Positions 18,317 to 27,370 of a DNA stretch of 31,090 nt are shown one piece after another (position 1 is the first letter of the stretch; every line of letters begins with the position of its first letter). A program made the position numbers and the translations under genes. The notes below the pieces were generated by a model, which was not told the origin of the DNA, ran no database searches, and saw only the letters and a program-made list of their open reading frames with translations. The DNA is from Schizochytrium sp. TIO01 (lineage: Eukaryota > Sar > Bigyra > Thraustochytrida > Thraustochytriidae), in contig SMSO01000023.1 of NCBI GenBank assembly GCA_004764695.1, positions 1 through 31,090 of the forward strand, written 5' to 3'.

Positions 18317-18347
18317 TATATAATGAGAGAACTATTCCTTTATATAG
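18317..18347 (+). promoter_or_regulatory. Twin TATA-like boxes before the sugar-dehydrogenase homologue
   Basis: TATATAATGAGAG begins at 18317 and TTATATAG ends at about 18347, roughly 32-60 bp before the ATG at 18379. They resemble other TATA-like elements of the window. Confidence 0.4.
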
Positions 18348-18378
18348 CAAGTGTGCTAATGGTTATTATCGGGAGATC

Positions 18379-19454
18379 ATGCAAAAGGTTTTATTAATTG
18401 CAAATATTGGCGAAAGCAGTCAAAGTCGAATCATGATTAAAAACAATCTTGATCATTTTAGTAACCACGATGACATAGCTGCTACAATTTATGACATAAA
18501 GCTGGGAAATGCAAGTGCAAAGTTGGAAAATATCGATATATGTCTAGTATGTATTGGACAAGATTTTGAGCCATCAGTTAGCATTCAAACATTGCTCTGT
18601 GCCATCCCAATTATAAGCCCCGGATGGTCATTATAGAAACTGTAATCCCGGTTGGTACAGTTGGGAAGTTTGTTAAGGCAACTGCAGGTGAAATTCCCAT
18701 CGCATACCCCCTAAACATTATTCATCGGTGTCCCTCGCTTCCATTTGAAGCACCGCGTGACTCACCGAGACTGTTAGGAGCAAACTCAAGAGAAGCTGCA
18801 CAAGTGATTTTGCCATTTTTATCATTGTTTTATACTCACATCTACATTACAGAAACTGCAGAAGCTGCTGAGTGCGCAACTCTTCTGGACTTGGCAAAAA
18901 GAGCTGCTATTCAAGCTGCTATCGATGAGTTTTCTGCCAATTTTAGCAAAGAGATATCGATGCGCGATGCAATTGAAGGCTCGAACTTTATCTGGACCAA
19001 TTATCAAAATGACCACCCATCTTTAGGAATCAAGTATAACTTTGCTTCGCTGATCGGTAGTGAAGAGAAGTTTCCCTTATTAACTACAGCTATTGAACAG
19101 CTCTGTCTACGCCCGCGCTTCATCTTCCAAGATATCGTAAATAGATACTGCTCAGGCGACCTTGATAAGGTACACCAAAAGGCTTTCCTGATAGTAGGAT
19201 TCGGAAATCAACCAGGGGCTTCAGAGCACGATGAATCTCCAATTTCCGAAATTGCACAAATGCTTACTATGGAAGGTGCAAAAGTCACTATTTATGACAT
19301 GTTTATCAACAGGTTCTCTACAATAAACCCACCAAGTATAGTCTATAACTCAGGACGACACATCTATGATGGGATCCTTGTTATGCACCCCTACCTTATT
19401 TCATTATGGAAAGACTACCCTCACGCTACTTTTTATTGTAAAGTAGCAAGTTAA
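18379..19454 (+). pseudogene. Nucleotide-sugar 6-dehydrogenase homologue, frameshifted and lacking the catalytic Cys motif
   Basis: UDP-glucose/UDP-ManNAc-type dehydrogenases oxidise C6 of a nucleotide sugar with NAD. Two family hallmarks are clear: VIIETVIPVGTVGKF (near 18630-18675, the E-S/T-V-P-x-G-T motif) and LIVGFGNQPGASEHDESPI followed by GAKVTIYD (about 19190-19300, the start of the C-terminal NDP-sugar domain). The reading shifts by one base at 18617-18626 between the 85-codon N-terminal piece and the 276-codon remainder. The N-terminal piece lacks a GxGxxG NAD-binding motif. Where the family has its catalytic GGHC motif, this protein has NDHPSLGIKYNF without Cys. At ~360 codons it is shorter than the usual 420-450. 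It is probably inactive, either a decayed gene or a divergent non-catalytic homologue. Confidence 0.75.
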
Positions 19455-20068
19455 CAAGATTGAAAACACGAAAGAGAAAAAAAAAAGGTAACCAACCTTA
19501 TATCTGGGAGTCGACTATTTAGTTTAATAAGAAAAGAAAAGAAATGAATAGTTTAGTTTAGTTTACTGGTCAATTAGGAGTTTCCACTCCCTTCATTAAT
19601 TCTTGATTTATTGGAACCGCATTCTCGGAGTTCAGAATGACCCAAATATCCTACGAGCTATCCTTTTATGAAACAGGGGTGCGCTTTTCTCAAGTCGAGC
19701 GGGGGAAGAATACACAAACTACACACCTGTCCTTTTTTGTGTTTTCCATCTCTCTGGTAGAAAAAAAAGACGACTTTTTTTTTTTAACAGTCCAAATACT
19801 TAATCAATTAGGCAAACTATCTTTTATTTTATTTTTTAATTGAAAAAAAAGAAAAGAAAGGAGTCAAGTAGATACTAGGAAGGTACTATCTAGTGTCATT
19901 AGAGGACTTTGAGTAGAGTAGATTTAATTCTATCGACAGTGATAGACGAAAGTAAAGTTTTCCTTCTTTTCCCCCTCACATCACACTACCTCTGTTTCCA
20001 CTGCTGCACGCGCCTTCACTCCAGCAAAAGAAAAAGCAAATAGCCCTGCAAAACCGAAACAAGGAAAA
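19455..20068. other. Intergenic region with purine tracts, no gene
   Basis: About 610 bp without a convincing gene. It holds A/G-rich runs (e.g. around 19470, 19532 and 19845), a TAGTTTA-type repeated stretch near 19548-19565, and T-rich tracts near 19775. A 68-codon ATG frame (19637-19843) is mostly low-complexity and is not accepted. The last ~150 bp become more C-rich and presumably contain the promoter and leader of the kinase-like gene starting at 20069. Confidence 0.6.
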
Positions 20069-22735
20069 ATGGCTGACAACGATGACCAAAGACGTGGCGG
20101 TGATGCTGGAAGGGGCAAGCGATCGGTACTTAGACGCGGTATCTCTGCCGTCGCATCAGCAGGGAGAGCCATGCTACCCTCTTCTTCGTCCAGCCGTCCT
20201 CCTCCACTGACTCAGGAAGATATTGGTCAAATGTCTGTGGAGGAGCTCATCGCTCTCGTTGACGACGACGAACGTATGCTAGAGCTTATTCAACATAAAG
20301 GCTTGATTCGAAAGTTAACCTCTCAAATTTTCGCTTTTACCAACGAAGGAAGCCTCCTCCCAAATAAGGATCAAGCTGCAAACGACGACTTTTCAGAAGA
20401 GTTAACCCAGAGAATCGCGGATTTGCAAAGGTCTACAACCATCTGGGAACCCTCTTCTTCGTCCAGCCGTCCTACTTCACTGACTCCGGAAGTTATCAGC
20501 CAAATGTCTGCGGAGGAGGTCATCGCTCTCGTTAATGACGACGAACAGATGCTAGAGCTTATTCAAGATGACGAGCTTCTAGAAGTGCTTCAAGACCGCA
20601 TTACTTCGTTATCGAAAGACAATCGTCTTCTTCCGGGGAAAAGCAAAAAGGAAAACCGAAAGCGTAAACAAGAATTAATCAAGAAAATTTCAACTTTCGA
20701 AGACACTGCAACCATCTGGGATCACTTCGCTCAAGATCCAGCAACGATCGAAACCAAGCGAATCTTTTCAACAACGTCGAAAAGGAACCGTCAAGACGTA
20801 GAGAATGAAGACGAAGAGGACCGCGAAGACGAAGAGGACCGCGAAGACGAAGAGGACCGCGAAGACTCATTCGATGATAGAGCAAAGCGAGTTGCTGTGA
20901 GCCAGTCCGCTGCCGAAAGTTCCGCACAACGCGAGAAGCCGAAGGGTCGAAAAGCCCAGACATCACAGATGTCGAAAGCTACGACAGAGGTCCCTGAATA
21001 CTTCATGCCACTCTACGCTGAAGGTTGGGAAATTGAGAAGGATCCCGAGTCTGATGCTGCAATTGAACTGTTCTCCAGAAAGAGGAAAATGTTCATTGAG
21101 GAATGTTATGCTCTGGAGTCTGATTCGTATGATTGTTTCCCAGAATCTGAAGTTCATGGATACATGATGAAGATATTAGGGTACATTTTAAAGGCTGGAA
21201 TGAAGAATGTTCTAAAGGATGTAATTACATACACGAACGACGGAAACTTTGCGATCGACACAAAAATGGAAGCAGCAATACAAGTTGCAGCGTCTATTTA
21301 TCATCGAAGGGTTGATATGCAAATATCTGTCAAGGATAAGACGAAGGAGGAGAAGATTCGTAAGCAACTGAGGGATGAGGATAAAACGAGAGGAAAAGTG
21401 CGCGAAAATCTATCTGCTGAGCTTAATACTCTGCTGACCAAGGCAATATTGACTATGCTCGAGTGCAAGACACCTGAAACCTTGAAGGAACGTCCTATTG
21501 ATCTGATTGATAAGTACTACGTCGAGGACTGGGCACCTAGAAACAAAGAGGTTGCAAAAAAGGAAAATCCTGATAAATACAAGGCTTTTCAACAGGCCAT
21601 CGAAACAACTAAAGTGAAAAAACTTCCTTCTCGCGCCGCGAAGAGGAGAAGTCTGGTTATTCGTACTATAAAAAGTGCCGTTGCCCAACTTTGTCTTTAC
21701 ATGGTGTCTACAGCCGTTAATTTTGGTGCATTGACGAATGGACCGCAGACGTACTTTTTCCATCGCGATTCCAAAAATCGGACTGTTAAGGTGAGCGAAG
21801 CTTTCTACTCAAATAGAAACGATAACGAAGGTCGTTCCAATCCAGGGAACTGGTCACTTGGTCAAGCGTGGCTCGTTTTTCTCTATCGTGCACTTAAAGA
21901 TCACAACCCTACCCGTGGTAATATGAACTTAGAATGGCTAAAGGACGGAAGTGAAGACACAAAAGAAATTGTGGATACTATTATAAAAGGCGATGTCAAT
22001 GTTTCAGTACAAGAACGTTCTTCGGAAGGCAGTTCTAGCGCCAGTACTAACAATAGTACAAGTCGGAATGGCAACTCCACAAGGGCACGCAGATCTAGAA
22101 ATCGTGGACCACAAAGAAATGCTGCCGTCTTTGCTGCGTTTCGACTGGGCCCTAACTTGGAGACCCCCAATATGCGAACTGTTCTGGGCGGTAAAGCTGT
22201 AGGATATCCGGACATCATGATCAACGGCGTCTCTAGCTTCGTCAAGACGACTTACGCACTGCATGATTCTGCGTATGCACTTGGACATGAGGGTCAAGTA
22301 TACGCAGCTCTGCACGCGCTGCAGGGTGATGTAGTACCACGGGTAACAGCTTGCGGTCTCGACGAGACTCTGAACCTGGTAGTTTTTGCGACGGAGCAGT
22401 GTGGTAAATCACTGTGCGATCTACATACGCAGGAATTAGAAGAGTACGGTGGACTTGAGGAACTGTACTGGAAGGCTGCTTTAGCTCTCGACAAGATCCA
22501 TAAGGCTGGTTTTATCCATGGAGATGTGGCATTGCGGAATATTGTTGTCGATGATGCTAGCAATGTGAAGTTTATCGACCTGGAGCGCAGCAAGAAGTCT
22601 CGCAGCGAAGCCCTCCGCGAAGAAGATTTTAACCTGCTCGCGGAGGCATTTGGCATTGACTCGGCAAAGGATTTCCGGACTTTGTCAAGGACCAACAATA
22701 CAGAGGCGCATCTAGAGAACAACGAGATTGTCTAA
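20069..22735 (+). CDS. Kinase-like domain protein with tandem N-terminal repeats, Crinkler-kinase-like (888 aa)
   Basis: An intact 888-residue frame with ATG in a good context (AAAAATGG). Residues 37-127 and 128-218 are tandem copies of a ~91-residue unit (PSSSSSRP ... TIWE/TIWD, with MSVEELIALVDDDERMLELI in the first). An acidic EDEEDR repeat follows near residues 247-266, then a basic disordered stretch and a middle domain (~310-640). The C-terminus (~720-870) is a divergent protein-kinase fold. It has Lys in SFVKTTY, Glu in HEGQVY, the catalytic loop HGDVALRN (817-824) and FIDLE as the DFG equivalent (Asp837). HGD loops of this type occur in BUD32/RIO-like kinases and in the D2 kinase domain of oomycete Crinklers. 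There is no signal peptide. GC content and codon use look higher than in the flanking genes, suggesting a separate origin (host or transferred). The substrate is unknown. Confidence 0.8.
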   Translation: MADNDDQRRGGDAGRGKRSVLRRGISAVASAGRAMLPSSSSSRPPPLTQEDIGQMSVEELIALVDDDERMLELIQHKGLIRKLTSQIFAFTNEGSLLPNKDQAANDDFSEELTQRIADLQRSTTIWEPSSSSSRPTSLTPEVISQMSAEEVIALVNDDEQMLELIQDDELLEVLQDRITSLSKDNRLLPGKSKKENRKRKQELIKKISTFEDTATIWDHFAQDPATIETKRIFSTTSKRNRQDVENEDEEDREDEEDREDEEDREDSFDDRAKRVAVSQSAAESSAQREKPKGRKAQTSQMSKATTEVPEYFMPLYAEGWEIEKDPESDAAIELFSRKRKMFIEECYALESDSYDCFPESEVHGYMMKILGYILKAGMKNVLKDVITYTNDGNFAIDTKMEAAIQVAASIYHRRVDMQISVKDKTKEEKIRKQLRDEDKTRGKVRENLSAELNTLLTKAILTMLECKTPETLKERPIDLIDKYYVEDWAPRNKEVAKKENPDKYKAFQQAIETTKVKKLPSRAAKRRSLVIRTIKSAVAQLCLYMVSTAVNFGALTNGPQTYFFHRDSKNRTVKVSEAFYSNRNDNEGRSNPGNWSLGQAWLVFLYRALKDHNPTRGNMNLEWLKDGSEDTKEIVDTIIKGDVNVSVQERSSEGSSSASTNNSTSRNGNSTRARRSRNRGPQRNAAVFAAFRLGPNLETPNMRTVLGGKAVGYPDIMINGVSSFVKTTYALHDSAYALGHEGQVYAALHALQGDVVPRVTACGLDETLNLVVFATEQCGKSLCDLHTQELEEYGGLEELYWKAALALDKIHKAGFIHGDVALRNIVVDDASNVKFIDLERSKKSRSEALREEDFNLLAEAFGIDSAKDFRTLSRTNNTEAHLENNEIV
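20177..20722 (+). repeat. Direct coding duplication, two ~273-bp units
   Basis: Units 20177-20449 and 20450-20722 both start with a shared CCCTCTTCTTCGTCCAGCCG and encode alignable ~91-residue segments. DNA identity is highest at the 5' end and around the VEELIAL/AEEVIAL segment, so the duplication is not very recent. Confidence 0.8.
20807..20866 (+). repeat. 18-bp tandem repeat encoding EDEEDR
   Basis: Three exact copies of GAAGACGAAGAGGACCGC plus a partial fourth, in frame within the kinase-like gene. They form a length-variable acidic linker. Confidence 0.92.
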
Positions 22736-22739
22736 TAAA
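22734..22739 (+). terminator. Polyadenylation-signal-like AATAAA overlapping the kinase-gene stop
   Basis: The TAA stop at 22733-22735 runs straight into AATAAA. The same overlap is seen at 8085-8090. Confidence 0.35.
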
Positions 22740-22775
22740 GCCAAGCCATTTCAAGGTCATGGTTCGCTTAGTTTT

Positions 22776-22798
22776 AAATAATAATAATAATAATAATA
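22776..22798. repeat. Short (AAT)n microsatellite
   Basis: About seven AAT units in the 168-bp gap between convergent genes ending at 22735 and 22904. Confidence 0.85.
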
Positions 22799-22903
22799 TT
22801 GTTCATACAGAATAGAAGAAGATATGATACTTCATTAATTTAAATCCTAATTTGAAAGTTCCCTGTAATCTGTCTTTCAAGATATTTTAACAAAGGGAGG
22901 TAA

Positions 22904-25900
22904 TTAAGTTTCCTCCCTCATTATGCCCAATACTAAAGATACAATTTCCTCATCATCTTCATCAAAGATTTTTCCTGCAAACTGAAGTTCAGATTGAAAT
23001 TCGTGTTTTGGAAGTAAGTTATACGAATCTTGGTGTAAGCAAATCTTGATGTAATCATTCAGAAATACCGTTAGAATACAAGACTGTTGTGACGCACTCG
23101 GGTTGACCCTGGGTAAATTTTTAGTGGGATTGTCTAATTTGAAGTATTCATTCTCAACTAATAAATTCTTGACAATGAACTTCAGAGCAAACTTTTTCTC
23201 TTCACTAGTTGTGTAGATGTCACCGACAAGTTCCACTGATTGAGCTTCCTCTTGCTTTGTGTCATAAATTTGAAGAGTCTTAAGTTCTGAAATAGATGAT
23301 ATTTGCGGTCCAATGTCAGGGAAAATTGGTTTTAGATCGCCGAGTCTTTGTTGAATTAACTGAAAGATTTTCAAAGACTCCATTCTTGAAACATATGGAT
23401 CACCAATTTTCACAAATGAGTTTTTTTCAGTTTTTTTCCAGGTCATTTTTAGTTCTGCATCAAAAGGCGTGACGTTTTGGCTATCCTTATTAAAGAGTGC
23501 TGGTACTACGTCATGACAGACAAGCGGGGTCACCTTTGCCGTCATTTCCTCTTGCGGTGAGACAATAGTACGGAAATTCTTAACATCTGACTTGCTAAAG
23601 ATTTCTTCTAGATCACCTCGATTATGTCCTTCAAAGTGCCCTGTGAAGAAATTCATCAGTGTCAATACTTCCACTGCGAGGTATTGTTTCACTTCGTCAT
23701 CTGTGAACACCTTTTTCCCACAAAGTGTATTAATTGTTTTCAAAAGCATTAATGGCGCCAAATCCAAGGCACCAACCATTGAAAATCCATTGGGGATCAT
23801 ATCCTCCTCCACGATTACTCGGTGCTCTTTCTTATCGGCAATCAGGAAGAGGCGACGATACAGGACATTTCTAAAGGTTGCCTCAATTCCAACTACTCTG
23901 AAGAGAATATGCAAATATTCTACTTCTTTCTTCGCTGCACCTGTAAAGTTCGCTTCCTTCAAAGAGACCAGATTCAACAACAGAAATCTAATCTCATCAA
24001 TAAAATCGTTGATACTTTTGTTAGTGAACTGTAGTGAGTCAATTTCTTCAAATTGTATCTTCTTCTGATTCATAATTTGCTCACTATGCTTAAGAAGAGT
24101 CAAGATTTTTCGGAGGCGTCCCGTTACTAACGAGACCAGCTTTTCCATTTCTGTCCCATTGATAATTGTGTCCTTATACTGTGCAAAAGGTCCGATCATT
24201 GACCGGTAAAAGTAAGCAAATGTCTGATTATCGATATCGTCATCTGTAAGATCCGAACTATCTGTTTTCTTGAATACCAAATCCAAGATACGTAACAGTT
24301 CGTCATCAGCTTCAACAACAATTGGGTTTTTAAATTTGTTATTCTCGATGTAGTTCATGTCGAATGAAGTCTTCGATTTTGTCTTTTGAGATTCGAAGAC
24401 GTTTGATTGTCTAATCATTGGTTCTAAGCGATCATTACTGATGTCCGACTCATCAGGAGCAATGATGACATTGTTATCATCATACTCAGTAAACATCTCA
24501 TAGAAGAGGAATCGAAGGGCACCAATAGAAGCTCCATCATCCTGGAAAAGCTTTGTAATTTCCAAAGGGGTCATTGCAGACGTCATGACATTATTCGATC
24601 CTAATTCCTGAACTGCAAGTTCTTGAATATTCTCATTGCTCAATGAAGAAAGATCTACTAATTCCGTAGATTGAAGGATCAATTCTTTTTCCTTTGCAAG
24701 CCTCTCCTCTTCTTGAGCACCTTTGAGTTCTATTTCTTGCTCAGATGAGATAGTGTCTGACTCAATAATTCTTGAGATGATTGCTTCTGCGAGACGACCG
24801 ATGGTTGCATCTTCTGTTCTTAATCCCAAAGCAATTACCAAGCTAGTCAGAGTGGTCTTCTTATTCTTATCTTGGAGAAGAATAAACTTATAGATAATGT
24901 ATCTCGCATAGACTGTGTAGTTCGACCAACGCCCGAACGTTGTCACATTCTTCGCAATTTCCAAGGCCTCCTTTGCTTCTTCGGTTCCCTTTTTCAAGAG
25001 GGCCTTCGTATTCTCATACAAAGTGTTGAGATGGTAGTATCCTGTTGTCAACTCATGTAGGTTCGGAATCATTAAAGAAGACTCATCAAGGGACTTGTTC
25101 ACGTGAGGAATATCTCCACTTCCTTCTTCCTTTGGTAGACCCGCAATCTTCAGCAGAAAATCGTACAATTCTGGTGCGATCAATTTCATTTCACCGTTTG
25201 GTGCCTTCAAAGTAGAGACTCGCGACGAAAGCAGATTTCTCTGCAGGGCGGGAAGATTTGGAATAGCTCTCGAAGGTGGAGGAGGTGGTATTTCAGGAGT
25301 TACTTCAGTAACTTCGTTTTCCTCCGGTAATTCTTGAACTGGCGTTTGAGCACTTTCTAAATTTGTTTTAAACTCAGACAGTCTGGTTTCAATAGTTTTG
25401 ACTTGTTCAAATAATTCTAAGCTTTCCACAGACTTTAGGTTGCTCGCAATAGTAGCCATGTTCTTCTTGTAACCTGCGGTCGTTTTGATTTCCTCGATGA
25501 AGTCTGTCTTTAGGTTGTCAAGTTGACTCTTCAGCTGAGCAACGTTTTCGGTAGTCACCGGGCGTTTAAGAATCTCATTGAGCGTGTTTACTAATGATTC
25601 GTAGGTCGTTAGCTTCTCATTAAGTAATTCGTCCCCTGAGGTTAAAAGTCGCAACCACACAGGATCTTTATTTTCAGAGTCAAACCGAAACTCTTTCACA
25701 CCATCTACTAATTCAACCATTTCAGTGAAAGTGCTCGTTAAATCCTTCGTATCACATTTGTCTTGAAGATCTTTAATTTCTTCTAATTTCTTTGTAACTA
25801 AATCAATTAGATTGGACGTTTGTAAGTTTTCTACACTGATCTCCGTTAAAAGTGTCTTCATTTGTTCGACACCAGACACTATTTGATCCGAACTGAAAGC

Positions 25901-27322
25901 TGAACCGAAAATTTCCTTGAGACTTTTCACTATTAGTTCTATGATATCCTTTCTCTTAGGTCTGGTAGTGTCTCCGCTGATTTCTGGATAGCATATACTA
26001 ACATTATCTGAGAATTGGATCGTTTCGTCATAGTGCTTAATCACTGAGTTCAGAATAGACAGCATCGCGTCTCTCTGTTCACCATATGTACATTCATCTA
26101 TCACTTCCATCAGGGCATCCATTTCATCCTCTTCAAGGTTTCCTGAATTGAATAGCTCTTGTAATTTACGCTGGAAATCTGCTTCTTTTATTTTACTTCT
26201 TTCTAAGGGATCAATGGAGCTCAGAAAATCATGCTTACCCTCGTCGCTACCCTGACCTTTCAAAAGTTTCCAAATGAGACGTCTTACTATGTTTTCCTCA
26301 TCTTCTGTATCGGCACGTAAAAGAATGTTTGTAATGTTTGTAGCATCTGTCTCTGAAATAAAATTTCCTTCCTTTAGAGCCTCGAGACCATTCCTAAACG
26401 ATTCTGGGTCGATCGAACCATCGGAGTCATCACCACCCTCACTCTCGTCAAAAGAATATCTTTCCATGTTATCTAGAATCTGGGATTTTAATTTCGAATT
26501 TTCTGTAGATAGGTCTTTCTTTTGCTGTGAGACCTGAACAAGTTTACGGTTCAGCTTGTCCAGCATTTCAGTCTGATTGTTTTTGGTTGCTTGGATATAT
26601 TTTAAGGAATGTTTCAGTATTCTTATGTCGTTTTCTAGACCCTTACGAACCATCTCGTCTGCTTCAATCTTTTTACCAAGCTCGAGAACTTTCTCTTCAA
26701 GACCAACTTTCTCCTCTCTTGCCTTTGTCTTCACTTCGTCCAGCATCGATGAGAAAACTTCTTTCTGTCTCTGCGTCACGGAATCAACAAAGGGTATACT
26801 GACTGCTATATTCGACTGATTCTTTTTCAACTCAGCCTCCTTCCGGTGCAATAACTCGTCATTTTCTCTTCGGTTAAGCGTTAGAAGAATATTTTTCCCA
26901 GTTCGCTTGGAGTCACCAAGTGCCGAAAGGTATGTACTATCTCCTAAATTTCTGCCGTCATCCTCTTTGTAAGGAATATCAGACGGGATAATGGCTCGTT
27001 GGTCACTAGAACCAAACAATGCACTAGTTTTATCAACTCGAGATCGCCCAAAAAGCTCAAGAATGGAAGGACCAGTTAAAGAGATATTTTTTAAAGGAAT
27101 ATCTTCTCCATCGCGAGTTTTGAAATGCGGCGCTGATGCTGAGCTTCTTGCATGGGAAGCATCACACTTACAAAAGAAAGATGCATTCGTTGGGCACATA
27201 CACGGTTCATAAATGTTTCGCGATGCATCGTTCAACATCCCGCAGTCATCACACTCGAACAGATACGCACCACATGAATTACAGGCATGTATTCCTTCGA
27301 TATATTTCCCACTAGTTCCCAT
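22904..27322 (-). CDS. Large protein with N-terminal zinc cluster and coiled coils (1472 aa)
   Basis: An intact 4.4-kb frame from a genuine ATG. The N-terminal 53 residues contain eight Cys in the order C14xxC17, C24xxC27, C41xC43, C51xC53, a pattern suited to two zinc sites. Residues ~160-300 are Glu/Lys/Leu-rich, typical of a coiled coil (KAREEKVGLEEKVLELGKKI), followed by an acidic Ser/Asp stretch. A long mainly helical region follows, then a proline-rich hinge (PEIPPPPPSRAIPNLP, about residue 670). After it come further helical, globular parts to the end. No enzymatic motif, signal peptide or membrane span is visible. I do not recognise the family. Size and composition suit a structural, scaffold or virion-core protein, which is inference. 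Its freedom from stops over 4.4 kb contrasts with the broken short genes nearby and suggests recent integration or retained function. Confidence 0.85.
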   Translation of the reverse strand: MGTSGKYIEGIHACNSCGAYLFECDDCGMLNDASRNIYEPCMCPTNASFFCKCDASHARSSASAPHFKTRDGEDIPLKNISLTGPSILELFGRSRVDKTSALFGSSDQRAIIPSDIPYKEDDGRNLGDSTYLSALGDSKRTGKNILLTLNRRENDELLHRKEAELKKNQSNIAVSIPFVDSVTQRQKEVFSSMLDEVKTKAREEKVGLEEKVLELGKKIEADEMVRKGLENDIRILKHSLKYIQATKNNQTEMLDKLNRKLVQVSQQKKDLSTENSKLKSQILDNMERYSFDESEGGDDSDGSIDPESFRNGLEALKEGNFISETDATNITNILLRADTEDEENIVRRLIWKLLKGQGSDEGKHDFLSSIDPLERSKIKEADFQRKLQELFNSGNLEEDEMDALMEVIDECTYGEQRDAMLSILNSVIKHYDETIQFSDNVSICYPEISGDTTRPKRKDIIELIVKSLKEIFGSAFSSDQIVSGVEQMKTLLTEISVENLQTSNLIDLVTKKLEEIKDLQDKCDTKDLTSTFTEMVELVDGVKEFRFDSENKDPVWLRLLTSGDELLNEKLTTYESLVNTLNEILKRPVTTENVAQLKSQLDNLKTDFIEEIKTTAGYKKNMATIASNLKSVESLELFEQVKTIETRLSEFKTNLESAQTPVQELPEENEVTEVTPEIPPPPPSRAIPNLPALQRNLLSSRVSTLKAPNGEMKLIAPELYDFLLKIAGLPKEEGSGDIPHVNKSLDESSLMIPNLHELTTGYYHLNTLYENTKALLKKGTEEAKEALEIAKNVTTFGRWSNYTVYARYIIYKFILLQDKNKKTTLTSLVIALGLRTEDATIGRLAEAIISRIIESDTISSEQEIELKGAQEEERLAKEKELILQSTELVDLSSLSNENIQELAVQELGSNNVMTSAMTPLEITKLFQDDGASIGALRFLFYEMFTEYDDNNVIIAPDESDISNDRLEPMIRQSNVFESQKTKSKTSFDMNYIENNKFKNPIVVEADDELLRILDLVFKKTDSSDLTDDDIDNQTFAYFYRSMIGPFAQYKDTIINGTEMEKLVSLVTGRLRKILTLLKHSEQIMNQKKIQFEEIDSLQFTNKSINDFIDEIRFLLLNLVSLKEANFTGAAKKEVEYLHILFRVVGIEATFRNVLYRRLFLIADKKEHRVIVEEDMIPNGFSMVGALDLAPLMLLKTINTLCGKKVFTDDEVKQYLAVEVLTLMNFFTGHFEGHNRGDLEEIFSKSDVKNFRTIVSPQEEMTAKVTPLVCHDVVPALFNKDSQNVTPFDAELKMTWKKTEKNSFVKIGDPYVSRMESLKIFQLIQQRLGDLKPIFPDIGPQISSISELKTLQIYDTKQEEAQSVELVGDIYTTSEEKKFALKFIVKNLLVENEYFKLDNPTKNLPRVNPSASQQSCILTVFLNDYIKICLHQDSYNLLPKHEFQSELQFAGKIFDEDDEEIVSLVLGIMREET

Positions 27323-27364
27323 TCAGATTGACAGTTCCTTGCTCCATTTTATTTTTTTAAAATA

Positions 27365-27370
27365 CTTATA
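27365..27370 (-). promoter_or_regulatory. TATA-like box before the 1472-residue protein gene
   Basis: The minus strand reads TATAAG 43-48 bp before the ATG at 27322, matching the box before 3474 in sequence and roughly in distance. Confidence 0.45.

Noticed and set aside
19637-19843. 68-codon plus-strand frame with ATG
   Set aside because: Low-complexity Phe/Lys-rich product from purine and T tracts; no neighbour or motif support.
20679-21006. Arg/Leu- and Ser/Arg-repeat minus-strand frames
   Set aside because: They are shadows of the 18-bp acidic repeat in the kinase-like gene.
11194-27322. Two frames of exactly 1472 codons suggested a duplicated gene
   Set aside because: The first is a truncated reading without ATG after a frame change; compositions and domains are unrelated. 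The equal length is coincidence.
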